In this document: positions 12,651 through 24,764 of the stretch, piece after piece
Layout of the letters: every line of letters starts with the position of its first letter
Position numbering within the stretch: the first letter of the stretch is position 1
Origin: Paracamarosporium sp. OC-R06-R3
Lineage: Eukaryota > Ascomycota > Dothideomycetes > Pleosporales > Didymosphaeriaceae
DNA length: 64,000 bases
NCBI GenBank assembly: GCA_019828545.1
Contig: JACVRA010000202.1
Location: 124,001 to 188,000 of the forward strand
Reading direction: 5' to 3'
Notes under the pieces: model-generated
Told to the model about the DNA's origin: nothing
Seen by the model: only the letters and a program-made list of their open reading frames with translations
Database searches by the model: none
Program-made: the position numbers and the translations under genes

Positions 12651-15600
12651 CTAGCCAAGTTTGATCGTCTCCACTTTCGCCCCCATACCATCCCAATGAC
12701 GCTTCGACACCATGCCGAGCCCTCTTCTGTACGCCACACCATCCTCCTCCTCAATCCAGAGTACATTGTAGAACTCACGATCCTGAGGATCTAGCGATAC
12801 CTTCGACTGGCCTCCGTCTTTTTGGTTCAGAGCAAGGGCAGAGAAGTAATGAGCGAGATGCGGTTGATCGCGAGCGCGTTCTTCCTCTCTCAAATAACCA
12901 GCAGATATCGCAATCAAGTTGCAGCGCTGACCTGGCTGTACGTCTCCGTCAAAAAGAGTGTGTAGCGTCAGGGAACCAGCGCATAGCCCACCATGCATGA
13001 TTGAAAAGACAGCCGGGCCGGAAAATTCCATTGAACCGAATGAGGCGCTTGCAGTAGGCGCAGTACATAGTAAGATGGTATCGGAGGATGGGTTTGTCAT
13101 CTTCCAAGACTCATCAGTGGAAGGGAGAGGGTAGGCGTACTGGAACCCTGTATCCGCGAAATGAGCGTCGGTGAAGAAGTCGCCGTCAGCATGTGCATTT
13201 CTTCTCCACCCGCGAGGTAGAGCGTTATCTGGGGCACACCCCAGCGCCTGATACTCGTAGAAGCCGTTCAGAAATTTGCCATTCAGAGCTGTGGTTTTCT
13301 CTGAAGAGGTCAGGCTCCACGCTGCCAGTGGTTTCAAGGGGGCCATTATCGTCCAGTCCGTAGACAGGCCAGACTTGCGGTATACTCCAGGGAAGAAAGG
13401 GTGCCACGGCGACAAGCAATCAATGCGACCCTTCCAGCCTGTCCATGACCAGCTCGGCTCGCCCTTCCGCCTTTCCAGCGTCGATCTTGGCTGCCATAGA
13501 AGCGCGATGTCGAAGTAAAACAGCGGGAGTCCTTGGTGAAGACCACCCGGGAAGGTAGCCGACATTACTTCTGTAGCACCAGCCAAGGCTCGAGAAGTAT
13601 CTTCTTCGTAAGTCAGGTCGCGAGATGAGAAATTTTCAACTATCATCCCCCAACGTCCGAGCGAGGGCTTGTTGGGAATAAGCGACATCATACCCATGGG
13701 GATGCCGAGATGAGGACGTTCAGTGGGCCAAACGGGGACTGCACTTGAATGCTCAGGAACCGAGTCATCGTCAAGCTCCGATCGAATGAGGCGACCGCAA
13801 ATCCAAGAGACGCCTCCGTTGAGCACTAACAGCCGGCACGAAAACAATGTCTCCTGGAACGTCCAGCCTCGCGAAGCCCATCGAGATTGCCAAGGGAATC
13901 CACTACCTCCCTCGCTTCTGGCGGCAAGTTCTTGTTCAGCCGGTCCACGCTCTCGAGAAGCTCCTCCCACTCCGCGAAGTCCAAAGTTTGCGTTGTCACC
14001 TTGGGCCGCTACGATGGTGAACTCGGCGCTAGCGTAAATGCGAGCCATAGCTTTAAGCATCCTGTCCATTTCCTCCTTTTCTGAATCTTGCACAATGCTC
14101 AAACAATCCACCCACAGATATTGTTCGCCAGAACGTTGAACGACATGCATAGCATCGCGAATGGTATCCGGGAGGACCGATTTATAGGGCTCTCGTAACA
14201 ATGCCCCGTGCATCTTTAGCGCTTCAATGTTATCTTTGCCAGATTTCAACGTCGCGACGTTTCCCCATACGTACGAAAGAGCGACGAACTTGGTGGAGGT
14301 GGGAAGCGATACGAGGTTACCTGAGACGACATCGACGAGAAGGAGGGTATCCAGCTGCTGCGCTAAAGCTTCAGAATAGCGGTTGTTGCAGCAATCTCCG
14401 TGGGTAGCTTCACATTGTGCGCGCCATTTGTGAACTTTGCTGAAGTCGAAGACCGCGGGTAAGCTACTCGGTACGCTGGAGGACACATCGCAATCACAGT
14501 GAATGCCGCTTTTTGCGCATCGTGCACCTTTTGGTATGAGCATGTACTCGTTGGTGCTTCACACTTAGGAACTTACAGCCGTATCTTCCCCTGATGCACC
14601 TGACGCGTTGCCGCTTGCAATTTCTACATCCCTGGACTCCTTTTGTCCACCGCGTGCGATTTTCTATAGAGCCCCCTGGACTCCGACAAGGTGAGGATTG
14701 GAATTGCGGTAGTGTTGGGTTATCTGTGGTAGTTCTTTCGCTGGTAGTTAGAACTACCCGATCCAGTAAGGGAAAGAGATCGCCACCGCTAGTTGGTAGG
14801 ATGTCGTCCGACTCTTTTTCCACGTCCTGAGCGGTCAAATCTTGGACCGTCGCATTATCTCGAGTGCTGTGCGATTGCGTTTCTTCAAGAGCTATAGTTG
14901 ACATTGGTCAGCCACAATCCAAAAAACCAAGATTGCACTGGCATTGTACCTGTCAAGAGTCTGCGGGACTGGTCCTCCAGTCTGTGGAGCTTCATATATT
15001 CTTCTTTTCTTTCCCTAGCCGCCATCCTACGCATCCTTCTTTGCGGGTCGTTTTGAATTCGTTGACCAGGCTCATCCTCTAAAGTCTGTCGAATACCTGT
15101 AAGACATGAGTTTCTTACCTATCTTCGAAACAAGACTGATGTAGTTCGGAACTTACTTTGGTAGATTTCCCTCTGTCTCTCGAGCTCCTCCGTCACATTT
15201 AGTAATCGACGTTCTAGCGCCTCCAGGGGCATGGAGCTGAGTTCGTAATCGAGGTTGTATAGTCTCGCATCATATCTCTCTTTCCTTACCATCGAGACTC
15301 GCTGTCTGTTTTGTTCCTTCTCTAAGATTTCTTCGGTGTCTGAAGTCACTTCGACTTTTGATGTTCCATCCTGTTCATCCTTGCCAGTATGCGGGCCTGA
15401 AAGAAGCGCTTCATTTGTCAACCATTGATCAGCCACTGTCTCACTTCGATACGCACCTTCACGGAGTACTCTGGCGTTCCCATCTCCGTCAGGCGCCCTA
15501 TATGGAGCCTTCATTTCACCTAGACTGAGGCCATTGAGATCCTCGATCGTTTCATCGTCGCTTTGTGTCGACACAGAGGCGTTGTCGTCTCGTACTATGT

Positions 15601-16783
15601 CGGTACCTGTGGATTCCTCCCATTGCTTCTGGTCTCCAAGGTCTATTTGCTTCGTTGGGGCCGCAGCTAATGCATAACCATCAGCAGTCGATGATACAGT
15701 AGCGACCCTGTGATGTTTCCCATCGTATTTCAGACCCAAACCTTTTGGTTTACCTCGATCCTCCGAGTTCTGAATAGAATACATCTCCGAGCCATCAACA
15801 CCAGGGCTGTTGAGCTCGTGTAGCTCCGAATCCTGCGGATCACTTGATTTATCTTCGACCTCTTGTTTCCGCGTCTCTTCTTCCTTGTTCTCGTTCGGTG
15901 AGTAGTATTCGCCTTATACTTCGTTAGCCACTTCGTAACTAGTTCGCGATGATACATGGCCATTCTGCAAGAAGGTTACAAAACTTACACAAGAAACTCT
16001 TTCCCGTGCACTGCCTCTTTCGAAAATAGCATGAGGCGCATGCTAGTCTTCCCGTCCTTAGTCTCGGCTCTTCAACAGTCGTCTCTTTTGTATCCTCCTT
16101 CCTGCTTTCTTCCATCTGCGAGGGAGGCGCAGGTGTCCTTTGACTTGTGTCCTGGCCGGCATCATTGCTGGTTGTCCGCATTACTGTCCTGTTCGCGCGC
16201 GAACGTCGCACAAGACTTTCATTCGCCTGTGTCTCACCGTCGCTACTCGGATCGGGAAACAGATCGAATTCCTTCTTTTCAAGCCCACTCTCGTTATCCT
16301 GCCTCAACTCCTCAATCTTTGTCTCACCCTTTATCTCCTCGCTTCGATCCCCCCTCGCACTCTCACCCACAGCCCCCTCACGCGCTTTATTAAGCTGATA
16401 CTTCGCACCTACACACAAGATCAGCCCACATCCCCATAAAACATATATGGCACAAACTAACAAGCCGGCCTCTTGCCATCACATTCCTTCTTCCTCGACT
16501 GACAAGCATCGCACCTCCATGTCCGCTTTCTAAACTTCCCATACTGCTTTCCGCCAGCTGAACCCCAATCTCTTACCTTGTTTCCAAGATCAGAGAATGC
16601 CGAACCTTGTGTACCTTCTGCATGCGGTGGTGAAGGAGGGGCCGAGTTCTCGGTGGATGCCGCCAAACCAGATTCATACTGCGCTATAGCTTGCATAGCA
16701 GCATGCATGTTATCGCACAAGCCTGTCCTTGCATACCGCTCTTCTTCGGTCTCGCCTTCTTTTGCCCAGGGGACGGGAGACAT
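12651..16783 (-). CDS. HET-domain protein with three zinc-cluster half motifs (one completed to Zn2Cys6)
   Basis: HET domains trigger cell death in fungal heterokaryon incompatibility. My model joins six exons: 16462-16783, 15989-16408, 15157-15912, 14950-15096, 14577-14891 and 12651-14527 (1278 aa). Three copies of C-x2-C-x6-C-x6-C occur: Cys 91/94/101/108, 231/234/241/248 and 637/640/647/654. Only the third is followed by C-x2-C-x6-C spacing (Cys654/657/664), giving a full Zn2Cys6 cluster just before the HET region. The HET part starts near residue 690 (HKWRAQCEATHGDC) and includes KFVALSYVWG and LWVDCLSIVQDS. All five introns are phase 1, so every internal exon is a multiple of three bases. 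The ATG at 16783 opens MSPVPWAKEGE. Between the clusters the protein is charged and low in complexity, with a coiled-coil-like stretch near 440-550. It could instead be two or three neighbouring genes with a shorter HET gene starting at 14904; RNA evidence would settle this. Confidence 0.7.
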
Positions 16784-17888
16784 CTTTCGCCTTCTTTCTT
16801 TCTTTTGTTTTGCTTTGTTTTCCAAATCCGGGTGGTGGCCGTGTGTGATATTTATTTTGTAAGTCGAACGCTAGCTTCTGACGGGAGACGATGAATTCTT
16901 CTGATCAAATGCCAGTGTATGTTTGACAAGGAACTAGACCAGAGTAGGAGGATGTCTCTCTCTAGATATAGGCTGGTCGATGGAAAGCACGGCCTACGAA
17001 ACTCATTGTCCGCACGCAAACATTTCCATATCACGAAGCTCTTGCGAACACCCTGTGCAGTGGAAATAAGCCTTGCAGGATGACAGAATGGACCATAAGA
17101 GCTGAAGATTGATATGGAGGAGATAGCATGAGTTGCTGCCTGACCGGGTGCGCAGCCACAGCTACGCCCGACGCTGCAGCCTATTGGTTGTCCGCAGCAA
17201 CCCTTGTCCATTTCGCCACGCAGGATCGACATAAGCCACAGGAACAAGATGCTCACAATCAGGTCACCAAAGCACCACGGCGATAGATTTGGAAGGGGAT
17301 CAGGTAGGACATTAATTCGTCGCGCGGGTTTCAAAGTTGTCCGTAGAGGGATTGCAAGGCTCTGCAGCCTACAATCAAGTTTTCGACTGCTACCTTACCT
17401 GTTAAGCTATAACTCCTCACTATTCTTACTAAACTATATATCTGCAATAACTTCCAAAGGTTTGCTTATTAACAACCATTGTCTCCTACATGCTTAACAG
17501 CTTAGTAAAGGTACATCATTCAGTGCGCAGCTCTGCTGTGGAACCGGCCTCCTGGTGTCCCACGCTGGGCCAACATCAACTCGAAGGCACCACGGCAAAG
17601 TCTTTGGGATAGAAAACGCAGTCTCATTACTAGGATAAGATAGGAACTCGGGAACAATTTACCAACTCGCCACATCTGTCTGCCTACCATTAGTCATCGT
17701 CACTGCAGTCTCCCTCCACGCCTTTATGACACCCAGCACATCGAACTTTCAAGCTTTGGCATTTCCATCGACCCATTACTTTCTTCGTCTGCCGTCGAGT
17801 CCAAGTCTGCGACCTCATCAGCAACCAGAGCCTCTGCAATTGGTGCAACCGCCGTATCTACCCTTGACGGAGGAGGATACGATTCTTC
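16784..17888. other. Gap between HET gene start and ppo gene end
   Basis: 1.1 kb holding the promoter and 5' leader of the HET gene and the 3' flank of the ppo gene. A minus-strand frame at 16852-17334 has a Cys-rich patch but no start codon context, no signal peptide and no family match that I recognise. Bases 17390-17480 are AT-rich. Nothing else stands out. Confidence 0.4.
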
Positions 17889-20800
17889 CTACTCATCGTA
17901 GTGCAATGTCAGACTCGTTGGAACCGGTGACTCCCTGGAGCTAGAATCCAGATACTTTTTGATCTTCACGCCAGCGAGGTCGAAGTCAACAGTAGTGAAG
18001 ACACCCTGCTTTCCAGGTGCACGTCGCACGTTCTTCAGCTTGAAGACCTCCCTCAACGTTGCAGCAAGCGACGCACCAACAAGTCGTTGTCCAAAGCAGT
18101 AATGTAGACCGTGACCAAACAGTGTGTAGTCTTTGAGAGGGCGATGTGGGTTGATCTTTTCGGGCTCTGGGAATGCGACAGGGTCCATGGCGGCCGTTGA
18201 GGTTGCAATGAGGACCGTGTGGCCGGCTGGGATAGAGATAGATCCGCGAGCGCCGTCAACGATGGTCACGTCTTGGGTAGTCACGCGTGGAAGACCGGGA
18301 ACGATGCCTGCGTGGCGCATGCCCTCGAATACATAACCTTGAAACTCCTTCTCAGAGGCTGCATCGTTCCTCTGTGCCAACTTGATGATGCGGTTTTTGT
18401 GTTCCTCATATTCTGGGCGCAGATAAAGATCAATGAGGAGCGATGCTTGTTGAGTGAGGTTGCCAACAACAGGGGTACTTATGCCGATGCAGTCGGCGAC
18501 AAGCTCGTCAACCTAGTGAAACTGTGAGTACTCTATTTTTTTCTGTGACGAGTAGTAGAGAATATGACGATGCTTTTACTGTGCTGTAAAGGTAACTTAC
18601 AGGAAGTTTGGTCTCTCTGAGACCGTGATAGAGGCGATCCGCATTCGGGCCTATTGGTCATTAGGGATCACGAAAGTCAACACACCATCGCCCAGTGCGT
18701 CAGAACTCACCAACTTCGAAGGCACTGCCCTTAGCAAGCCAGTCAACAAGATATTCCGTGATGCCTTCTTGCGTTTTCAAGTGAGCTTCGAAGATCTTTC
18801 GCAAGGGCTCTGCCGCTTTGATTGCGCCGTCGCGCAATCTCCATTCTTCTGCAGCAATGATATTGAAACCCTGGTAGATGAAGAGAGCAAGGTATACAGT
18901 GAAAGCTTCGTAAATAGACAAAACTCCCCGCGGCTGCTCTGTTGTCTTCAACGGAAGAGCGAAACGATCTGCAACCCAGAGGATAGGTGCAATATTCGTT
19001 ACATCGCGAACAATATCGATTGACTTTCGACCTTTTACTGTTGCGAGCGAATTCTTTTCGATCAGCTTTTGTACGTTGGTGCTGAAAAAGGCCTATACGT
19101 AAAGTGAGAAAGTCAGCATACTCTCAAAAGTTAGGCACTGCATTGTGTGTCCTAGGTCCTGTGCTCGTGGGGAATGCATATACTTACAGTAACACCCTTT
19201 TCGAAATCCTCCTCGAAAAACAGCTTGTGCAAATTCTTCGATCGTGGATCGTGGAGTTTGGGGTCATCCCAGCCGATCAAAAACTCATTCCCGTCGGTAA
19301 CATTGCGTATAGCCGTCTGATACATGGTGCGGAAGGTAGCACGGTCTTCAAAAGCTTTTTTGCAACCTTCGTTCGTCTGAATACTGAAGATCTCTCGATC
19401 GCTCGGGGGTCGACTTAGTTCGTACAGATGTAGAACATCGTTTCCTTTGAGGATGTCCCGAGCAGCTTCTGGTGTGTAGAACGGCAGGAGGGCGTATGAG
19501 GACGTGCCCGTGAATGCTCCAGGCAGGCTGTTGAAAATAAGCTTGGAGAGAATTCCACCATACGATCCTGCCGTGGGTTCTTGAAGCTTGGCAGCACCCC
19601 AATGCGTCAACGTATTACTGTTGAAGTCATAGCTCAAGAAGCGGTCACCTCGTACCAGAGATACAGCGTCGTCAAGTATGCCCCGGCCTGTCGTTTGCCC
19701 TGGACACACTCCGCTACCTGGCATGAAAGGCTTCGTACATTCCGCCATGAGTCCAGGGTAAAGCTCCATATTTTCAATGTCGCCGTAGAGTAGCTCCGCT
19801 GCTCGAGCCACAGTTACGTCAGGATTCCAATCCTCGAACGTCTCGTATGGCTTCAAGTTGAGGTAGCGGCGAAATTCATTCAGCGTGCACACGTTGAAGA
19901 CATTGCGCGCCTGCAATTGACCCATTATGTCTACGATCTTTAGGCTTTGGGGAGTACCATGTGCACCGAACGCATGCGCGGGTTCCTCGATGCAGCTTTT
20001 GATAAGGTCAGCAAGCTCTCGATCGTCGAAACGTCCGTCGGGTCCGCGTTCAAGGCCTCCAAAAGTCCATTCCCTCGGCTCTTTGTTCCTGAACTGTGAT
20101 GCGTACTCTCTCATCATTTCGTGGTACATATCGATGGTCATATCTTTGACAGAATCGAGATCAGGAAAGGCATTTCTGATGATGTCTTCCATCCACTTCT
20201 CGTCAGCTGCACTCAGCGCGGCATGCCAGTGGTATAAAACAGCAAATTCAACAGACACGAGGTTTCCGGTGCCGCGTTCGACTCTTTTACCACTTTCTTT
20301 GATTTCCTTGCCCAAAGCTAGTGACCATTCCGAGTTGGCACGTGGTGTGTTTAAAATGGATGCGACGTAGTCCTGCAGGACGACAGAGGCGAAGAAGCCC
20401 ACGTTGATATTGCGCGTGAGTTGAAAGATGTCTTCGTCTTGCCTTGATGACTAAATCAGTCTCTACGTGAGAAGTTCTGGGGTTCACTCACCATTGCTTG
20501 CCTGCAGCATCCAACTCATGCCACGGTTTGTACTTCCCGCTTTCGTTGACTGTGAAGAGATTTTGGGCTATGTGGTTATGGTTGCGTGAGAACAATAATA
20601 GGACAGCAACAACACCTGGGGGCATCATCATGATACGGTCGCAGGCGATTGAGTCGGGATATATGCGACCATTTTCGTAGGTCCGCACGTACTTCTGCTC
20701 TGTTTCGTTGTTGCCATACAGGGTGCCGAGATCGACGTAACTGGACGTGTCGTTGATCCACTGGTTTGTCCTCGATGTCTGGAAGCACTCATGGATGACG

Positions 20801-21372
20801 ACGGTGGCGAAGGAGAAGAAGAGACGGTTCAAGCCGGACGGGTGTTTCCGAAAAGAACCCTCTTCCCTCTTGAGTAGCGCCTCATACACATCCTCCACGT
20901 TGGGCAAGTTTGGACCTTTGGGTTTCAATGGGGGCACGTTGCGTGCGTAGGGTGACCCCGCTTTTCCAAGCTCCGGGTCCCACGGGCTATTACCACCACC
21001 GTCATGTCGGCGGTAGCGCGCGGCTGGGCCTGTGACAGTTGGCGGCGGATGAGGCAGGTCGTGCCAGAGCATGGTGATAAAGCCATCGGATATTTTCTCG
21101 CTGAGGCTGCTGTTCAAGGGCATGCCTTGCAGCATAGAGACGCCGTGCTCGAGGAGAAGGTCCTTGTCATCAATTGGCTCTCCGCTACCCAGTTGTGGGA
21201 TGGCTTCTACGATGGTTTTGGCGTTATTAAAGCCCAGGTTCAGCAGGTCATGGCTGATGCTGGTCTTGGTACCGTCGGCATTACCATTGGCAGCTTCTGC
21301 GGATCGTCCATCGGCTGCGCGGGTGGGCTTCTTCCTAATGCTGCCCAGTAGCGACTTGAGCTGGTTTGGCAT
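17889..21372 (-). CDS. ppo: Psi-producing oxygenase: fatty-acid dioxygenase fused to P450 (Ppo/linoleate diol synthase)
   Basis: Bifunctional haem enzyme that oxygenates linoleic and oleic acid to a hydroperoxide and isomerises it to a diol; these oxylipins regulate sporulation and secondary metabolism. Exons are 20492-21372, 19188-20442, 18711-19092, 18601-18650 and 17889-18512 (1063 aa); four introns of 49-95 bases keep frame. The peroxidase half shows the distal haem His at residue 194 (VVIHECFQT), SYVDLGTLYGNNETEQ, and LYHWH with the radical Tyr364 and proximal His367, the same Tyr-His-Trp-His pattern as cyclooxygenase. The P450 half (from about residue 720) ends with FGHGLHYCFGQRL, so the haem-ligand Cys (about 995) is kept. 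That suggests a PpoA/PpoB-like active isomerase rather than PpoC, which lacks it. A short N-terminal extension before residue 60 is poorly conserved, as usual. Exact A/B class and product cannot be told from this. Confidence 0.94.
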
Positions 21373-22159
21373 CCTTGAGAGTGAGTCTGAGGGTCAGAGA
21401 AGGGTACTGAAAGGCGGATGGAGAGACAGAGGAGAGGTTGTGAGGAAGAAGGGAAAATTGAGGAGAAGTTATGGAAGTGAAGCGAAGGCACGGCTGCTGT
21501 GAAATGCACCACGAAAAAGAGGAAAGACCAAGCATGGTACGGGTACGCGGTGCTTCGGATGTGCCTTGGGGCTGCTCCGCAATATCGTCGACATACAGGC
21601 ACGGCATCATGGAGGAAGCGCCATGCAATGAGCACAGTCACACTAGGGCCGCTGTCAGGTATCTTGCGAGGTGAGGTGTGGGAGCTTGTCCAATGAATGC
21701 ACCTGCCCCATTGCACGATGCGGGCAGGAGCGAGGGATAGCGGCCATGGCGCTGAGACGTGCAATGAGGGGATGCACTTGGCGGATTGGAGGCGTTGCCC
21801 AACGATGCAGTGCAAGATGAATTGGTCTTCGATTGGGAGCTTCAGCTGAAGGAGGGTTGCCTCGCGTGTCCTCGTGTCGCGTGTCTATGCCGGGCCGGGC
21901 AACGCCGGGCCGATCGCTCCCCACGCTCTACGGCGCCCAAATCCTTCCCGCTGCCACCCTCCTCATTATGCACGCCCATACACATACGCAATGCGCATAC
22001 GCCCGTCTTACTTTGTAATAAATCTGCCCAAAAACACATCTTCTTCCGCTGGGCCGTTGCCAGGCTCGCTTTTCCAGCGTCGAGAACCCAAAGTACCCAC
22101 GGCATCACTCACTGCAAATCACCATGCGTCGCGTATATCGCCGATCACCAGCTCCCAGA

Positions 22160-22194
22160 AATGCGGTACTGCACAACTCATGCAGCACCGCATT
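22160..22194. repeat. Imperfect inverted repeat (14-base arms, 7-base loop)
   Basis: Left arm 22160-22173 (AATGCGGTACTGCA) pairs with right arm 22181-22194 (TGCAGCACCGCATT) at 13 of 14 positions across the loop CAACTCA. It lies about 790 bases upstream of the ppo start, outside any gene. It could be a dimeric transcription-factor site or a chance hairpin. Confidence 0.6.
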
Positions 22195-23429
22195 GAGCTG
22201 AAGTAGATCGCACGTCCCTGATTGGGAGATCCCAATCGAGCCAGCCAGTCAACGCTCCCGGCAGAATCGTCTCCAAATGTGGCTTGCGCATGCACTTGCT
22301 CACCTGAGCCAATCCCTACCTTGCTACAATCACCTCGGCGTCTAGACGTACCATCCAACGCTCCGCAAGCAGACATGTTCGCATCGCCCAAAAAGGAATC
22401 TGCTGGCCGTCAGATTTCTCCATTTGACTAATAAAATCTACTTCACGTATAGAAGGTTCAAAAAGTCGTTCCTAAAAAGCATCGCAAAAGCTGGATGTGA
22501 GGAAGAATCGAGGACGACAAGAGAGAAAAAACCAGCAAGCGAATATATCCGAGACTATATGTTCTTTAACCCACAACAAACCAGGTATACGTTTGGCCAC
22601 AACACTGGTATTAGATACGTTGTTACGGACGATACAGCTTACAATACTCTTCGCTTCAATCTCTTCTCGCTTACTCTTACAGCCAAGTTCCGGTGAAAGT
22701 AATCATGCCGATTAGCTCAGCTTGCAATCCTCTTCGGGCATATCACGTTACCAAGAGCTAGCGATGCTTGATATTTGCATCCGTCTCATATCGGAACTAA
22801 CGCCCATTTTGTGAAGAAGCGGATTTGCATATGTTGTGCTCAAGATGAAATTTAGCTGAGACTGGTCAGTTACGTTATGTGGGCTGTGCGCTCGTGACAT
22901 GCCTTTTCTTTCCACCGATGAATATGTCTCCGAGGCCGGATGAGACAGACTATCACGAATGTACTCTGGCTTTGACTGTAACTAATCTCTGTACTCTTCT
23001 CACCTTTTATTGTCCAAAAGTGGCATGATGATTCTTTTACGAGTTGAATATGAATGAAAGGTCGCAGTGTTTCAGCTGCTACGAAAACGCCATCGTACCA
23101 TGAGAGCAGGGGTCGGTTACATAACTTCGTCCCATGCCTCCCAGATTGAGTAAATGTGCCAGTAGTCGGTAGGATTTATGTAAGCGCGATGCTTTGTTAG
23201 TTCACTTATAACGGGGCGAACTGCTTATACCGGATCAATTTGTGTTTCTTGTTCACTTTGACAAACAGGCTCCTACCCATGGACGTCTCTGATTTCAACA
23301 CAAATGGTTTTACCATGTAGCTAACGCGAGACTAACTTATTCTATCCCTCCTACGACTTCGTCAAAGAACTTCCCAATGGATTATACCGACACAGTTATG
23401 CTAATGGATCCCTCAATATCATGTCCATC

Positions 23430-23437
23430 TATAAAAG
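23430..23437 (+). promoter_or_regulatory. TATA box of the small secreted protein gene
   Basis: TATAAAAG lies 124 bases before the ATG at 23561. The spacing suits a fungal core promoter, and genes for abundant secreted proteins often have such a box. Confidence 0.55.
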
Positions 23438-23560
23438 AGAGAAAACTTTCGTGAAAATCCAGTCACAAACAACACAGCGCAACTACTCCCAGGCAGAATA
23501 AGAGCCTACCAAAATCTCGCGGTTTCCAGTCAAACATCGTCCGCTACATATTTTCACAAG

Positions 23561-24152
23561 ATGAAGTCCTCAATCCTTGCTACTGTCCTGAGCCTTTCTG
23601 CTCTCCATCTTGTCGCTGGAGCCTCTATCAACGTAGAGACGCGCGCAGATCCAGGAGTTTACTTCTGTACGTTACTTTACCCGAGAATTTTGGCAAATAG
23701 GGCCATTACTAAGAGCTACAGGTACGGAAGCAAATTTCCAGGGTGGTCTCTGCAGGCTCATCCGCCCTAATCTCTCCGGAACGTGTGGTATGGCGCAACA
23801 TTTAATTCTCGATATTTTCTTGAAGATTAGTTGAATATGGACTTACGAACCTGTAGAGAATCTTCCTCTTGATCTTGAAAACAAAGCAACGTCCGTCGGG
23901 CCTGATAAAGGCCTATACTGTCAATTCTATTTGTAAGTTGGATATGCATGTACAAAATTCACACAATCAAGGCAAACCTGACTATGCATGATTAGCAATC
24001 GCAACTGCGGAAATGAGGACAATAACGGATGACAACACTACGGTGATGTGTACCCCGGCCAAGCCAACCTTGCGGACTTTCCCGCTTCAGGTCCGAATCC
24101 GAAGGGTTATCCCAACGATAACATCAGTAGCTTCTGGTGCAAGAGGTCTTAG
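23561..24152 (+). pseudogene. Small secreted Cys-containing protein gene with in-frame TGA
   Basis: The gene opens with a signal peptide (MKSSILATVLSLSALHLVAGA) and a short pro-region ending ETRAD. Exons are 23561-23666, 23722-23787, 23857-23932 and 23996 onward, with introns that keep frame. The mature part has Cys residues spaced like small crystallin-fold secreted proteins (GVYFC, ANFQGGLC, SVGPDKGLYC, NRNCG). A TGA at 24030-24032 stops the frame after 94 residues. The same frame then stays open for 39 more codons to the TAG at 24150-24152, and this downstream part still looks like the rest of the domain (YPGQANLADFP, DNISSFWCK). So the gene is either recently broken, allelic for the stop, or read through. 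I do not know its role. Its size and signal peptide would suit an effector-like or antimicrobial secreted protein, which is only an inference. Confidence 0.6.
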
Positions 24153-24764
24153 ACTCTAGGACGGGAGACTATGACGGCTCGTTTGTGCCCAATGTGACGA
24201 GATTGGAGATGTGGATGAGGGAGAACAGAGTGGGGATATAAAGGACACTCGCTTAGCTTATAATTATAGTTTAAAAAAAACATTAGCCAATGGCTAATCG
24301 CAACGACTTGGTTGCTCTTCTTTTTGCTATTGCTGAAACTGACCCTGATGGTGTTCTTAGAATGTTCTAGCATCAGATCATTTTCAGCGATTGTTAGGCC
24401 TCTTTGACTTCAGCAAGTGTTGTGAAGTCACACATGAGTTTATCCTTGAGACAGCTACTACACCAGGGCGCAATATGTTGCCTATCGGTTTTATCACTGA
24501 CCAAAGCACGTGAAATTTCGTAGTCGCCAAATTGACTTGCGAAATCGAAGATGCAGCGGTTGATTCTTCCAACTATTCAACGTTAAACCTCTCGACCTTG
24601 AACTCCCATGCATGTTAGTCGATGTATACATGAGAACACGTTCAACTGCTTCTGTCACGGGACTATGGTCTTGGCATGTACATCTTCCATTAAATCATAC
24701 GCTATTGAGAACAAGATACATCTTTGCCCGGGAAATAGGGCTGTGGCTACGATGAACCATCTTT
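24153..24764. other. AT-rich gap
   Basis: About 600 bases between the broken secreted-protein gene and the 3' end of the phosphate transporter gene. AT-rich, with short frames only; I see nothing to annotate. Confidence 0.45.

Larger units (their letters stand above)
21373..23560. other. Upstream region of ppo and of the secreted-protein gene
   Basis: 2.2 kb between two divergently transcribed genes. The ppo-proximal 600 bases are GC-rich; from about 22400 the DNA turns AT-rich, as in accessory fungal regions. An imperfect inverted repeat lies at 22160-22194. A TATA box is present at 23430. Frames of up to about 140 codons overlap on both strands near 21790-22200, but I find no family motif in them. 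Confidence 0.45.

Noticed and set aside
14494..14904. HET gene starting at the ATG at 14904 with neighbours as separate genes
   Set aside because: Kept as an alternative only. An acceptor at 14892 joins the upstream exon in the same frame and five matching phase-1 introns favour one gene, though this is unproven.
16852..17334. Minus-strand frame with a Cys-rich patch
   Set aside because: No recognised domain, no signal peptide, no clear start; lies in the promoter of the HET gene.
21786..22206. Overlapping frames on both strands upstream of ppo
   Set aside because: Three frames are open at once because of base composition; none has a motif.
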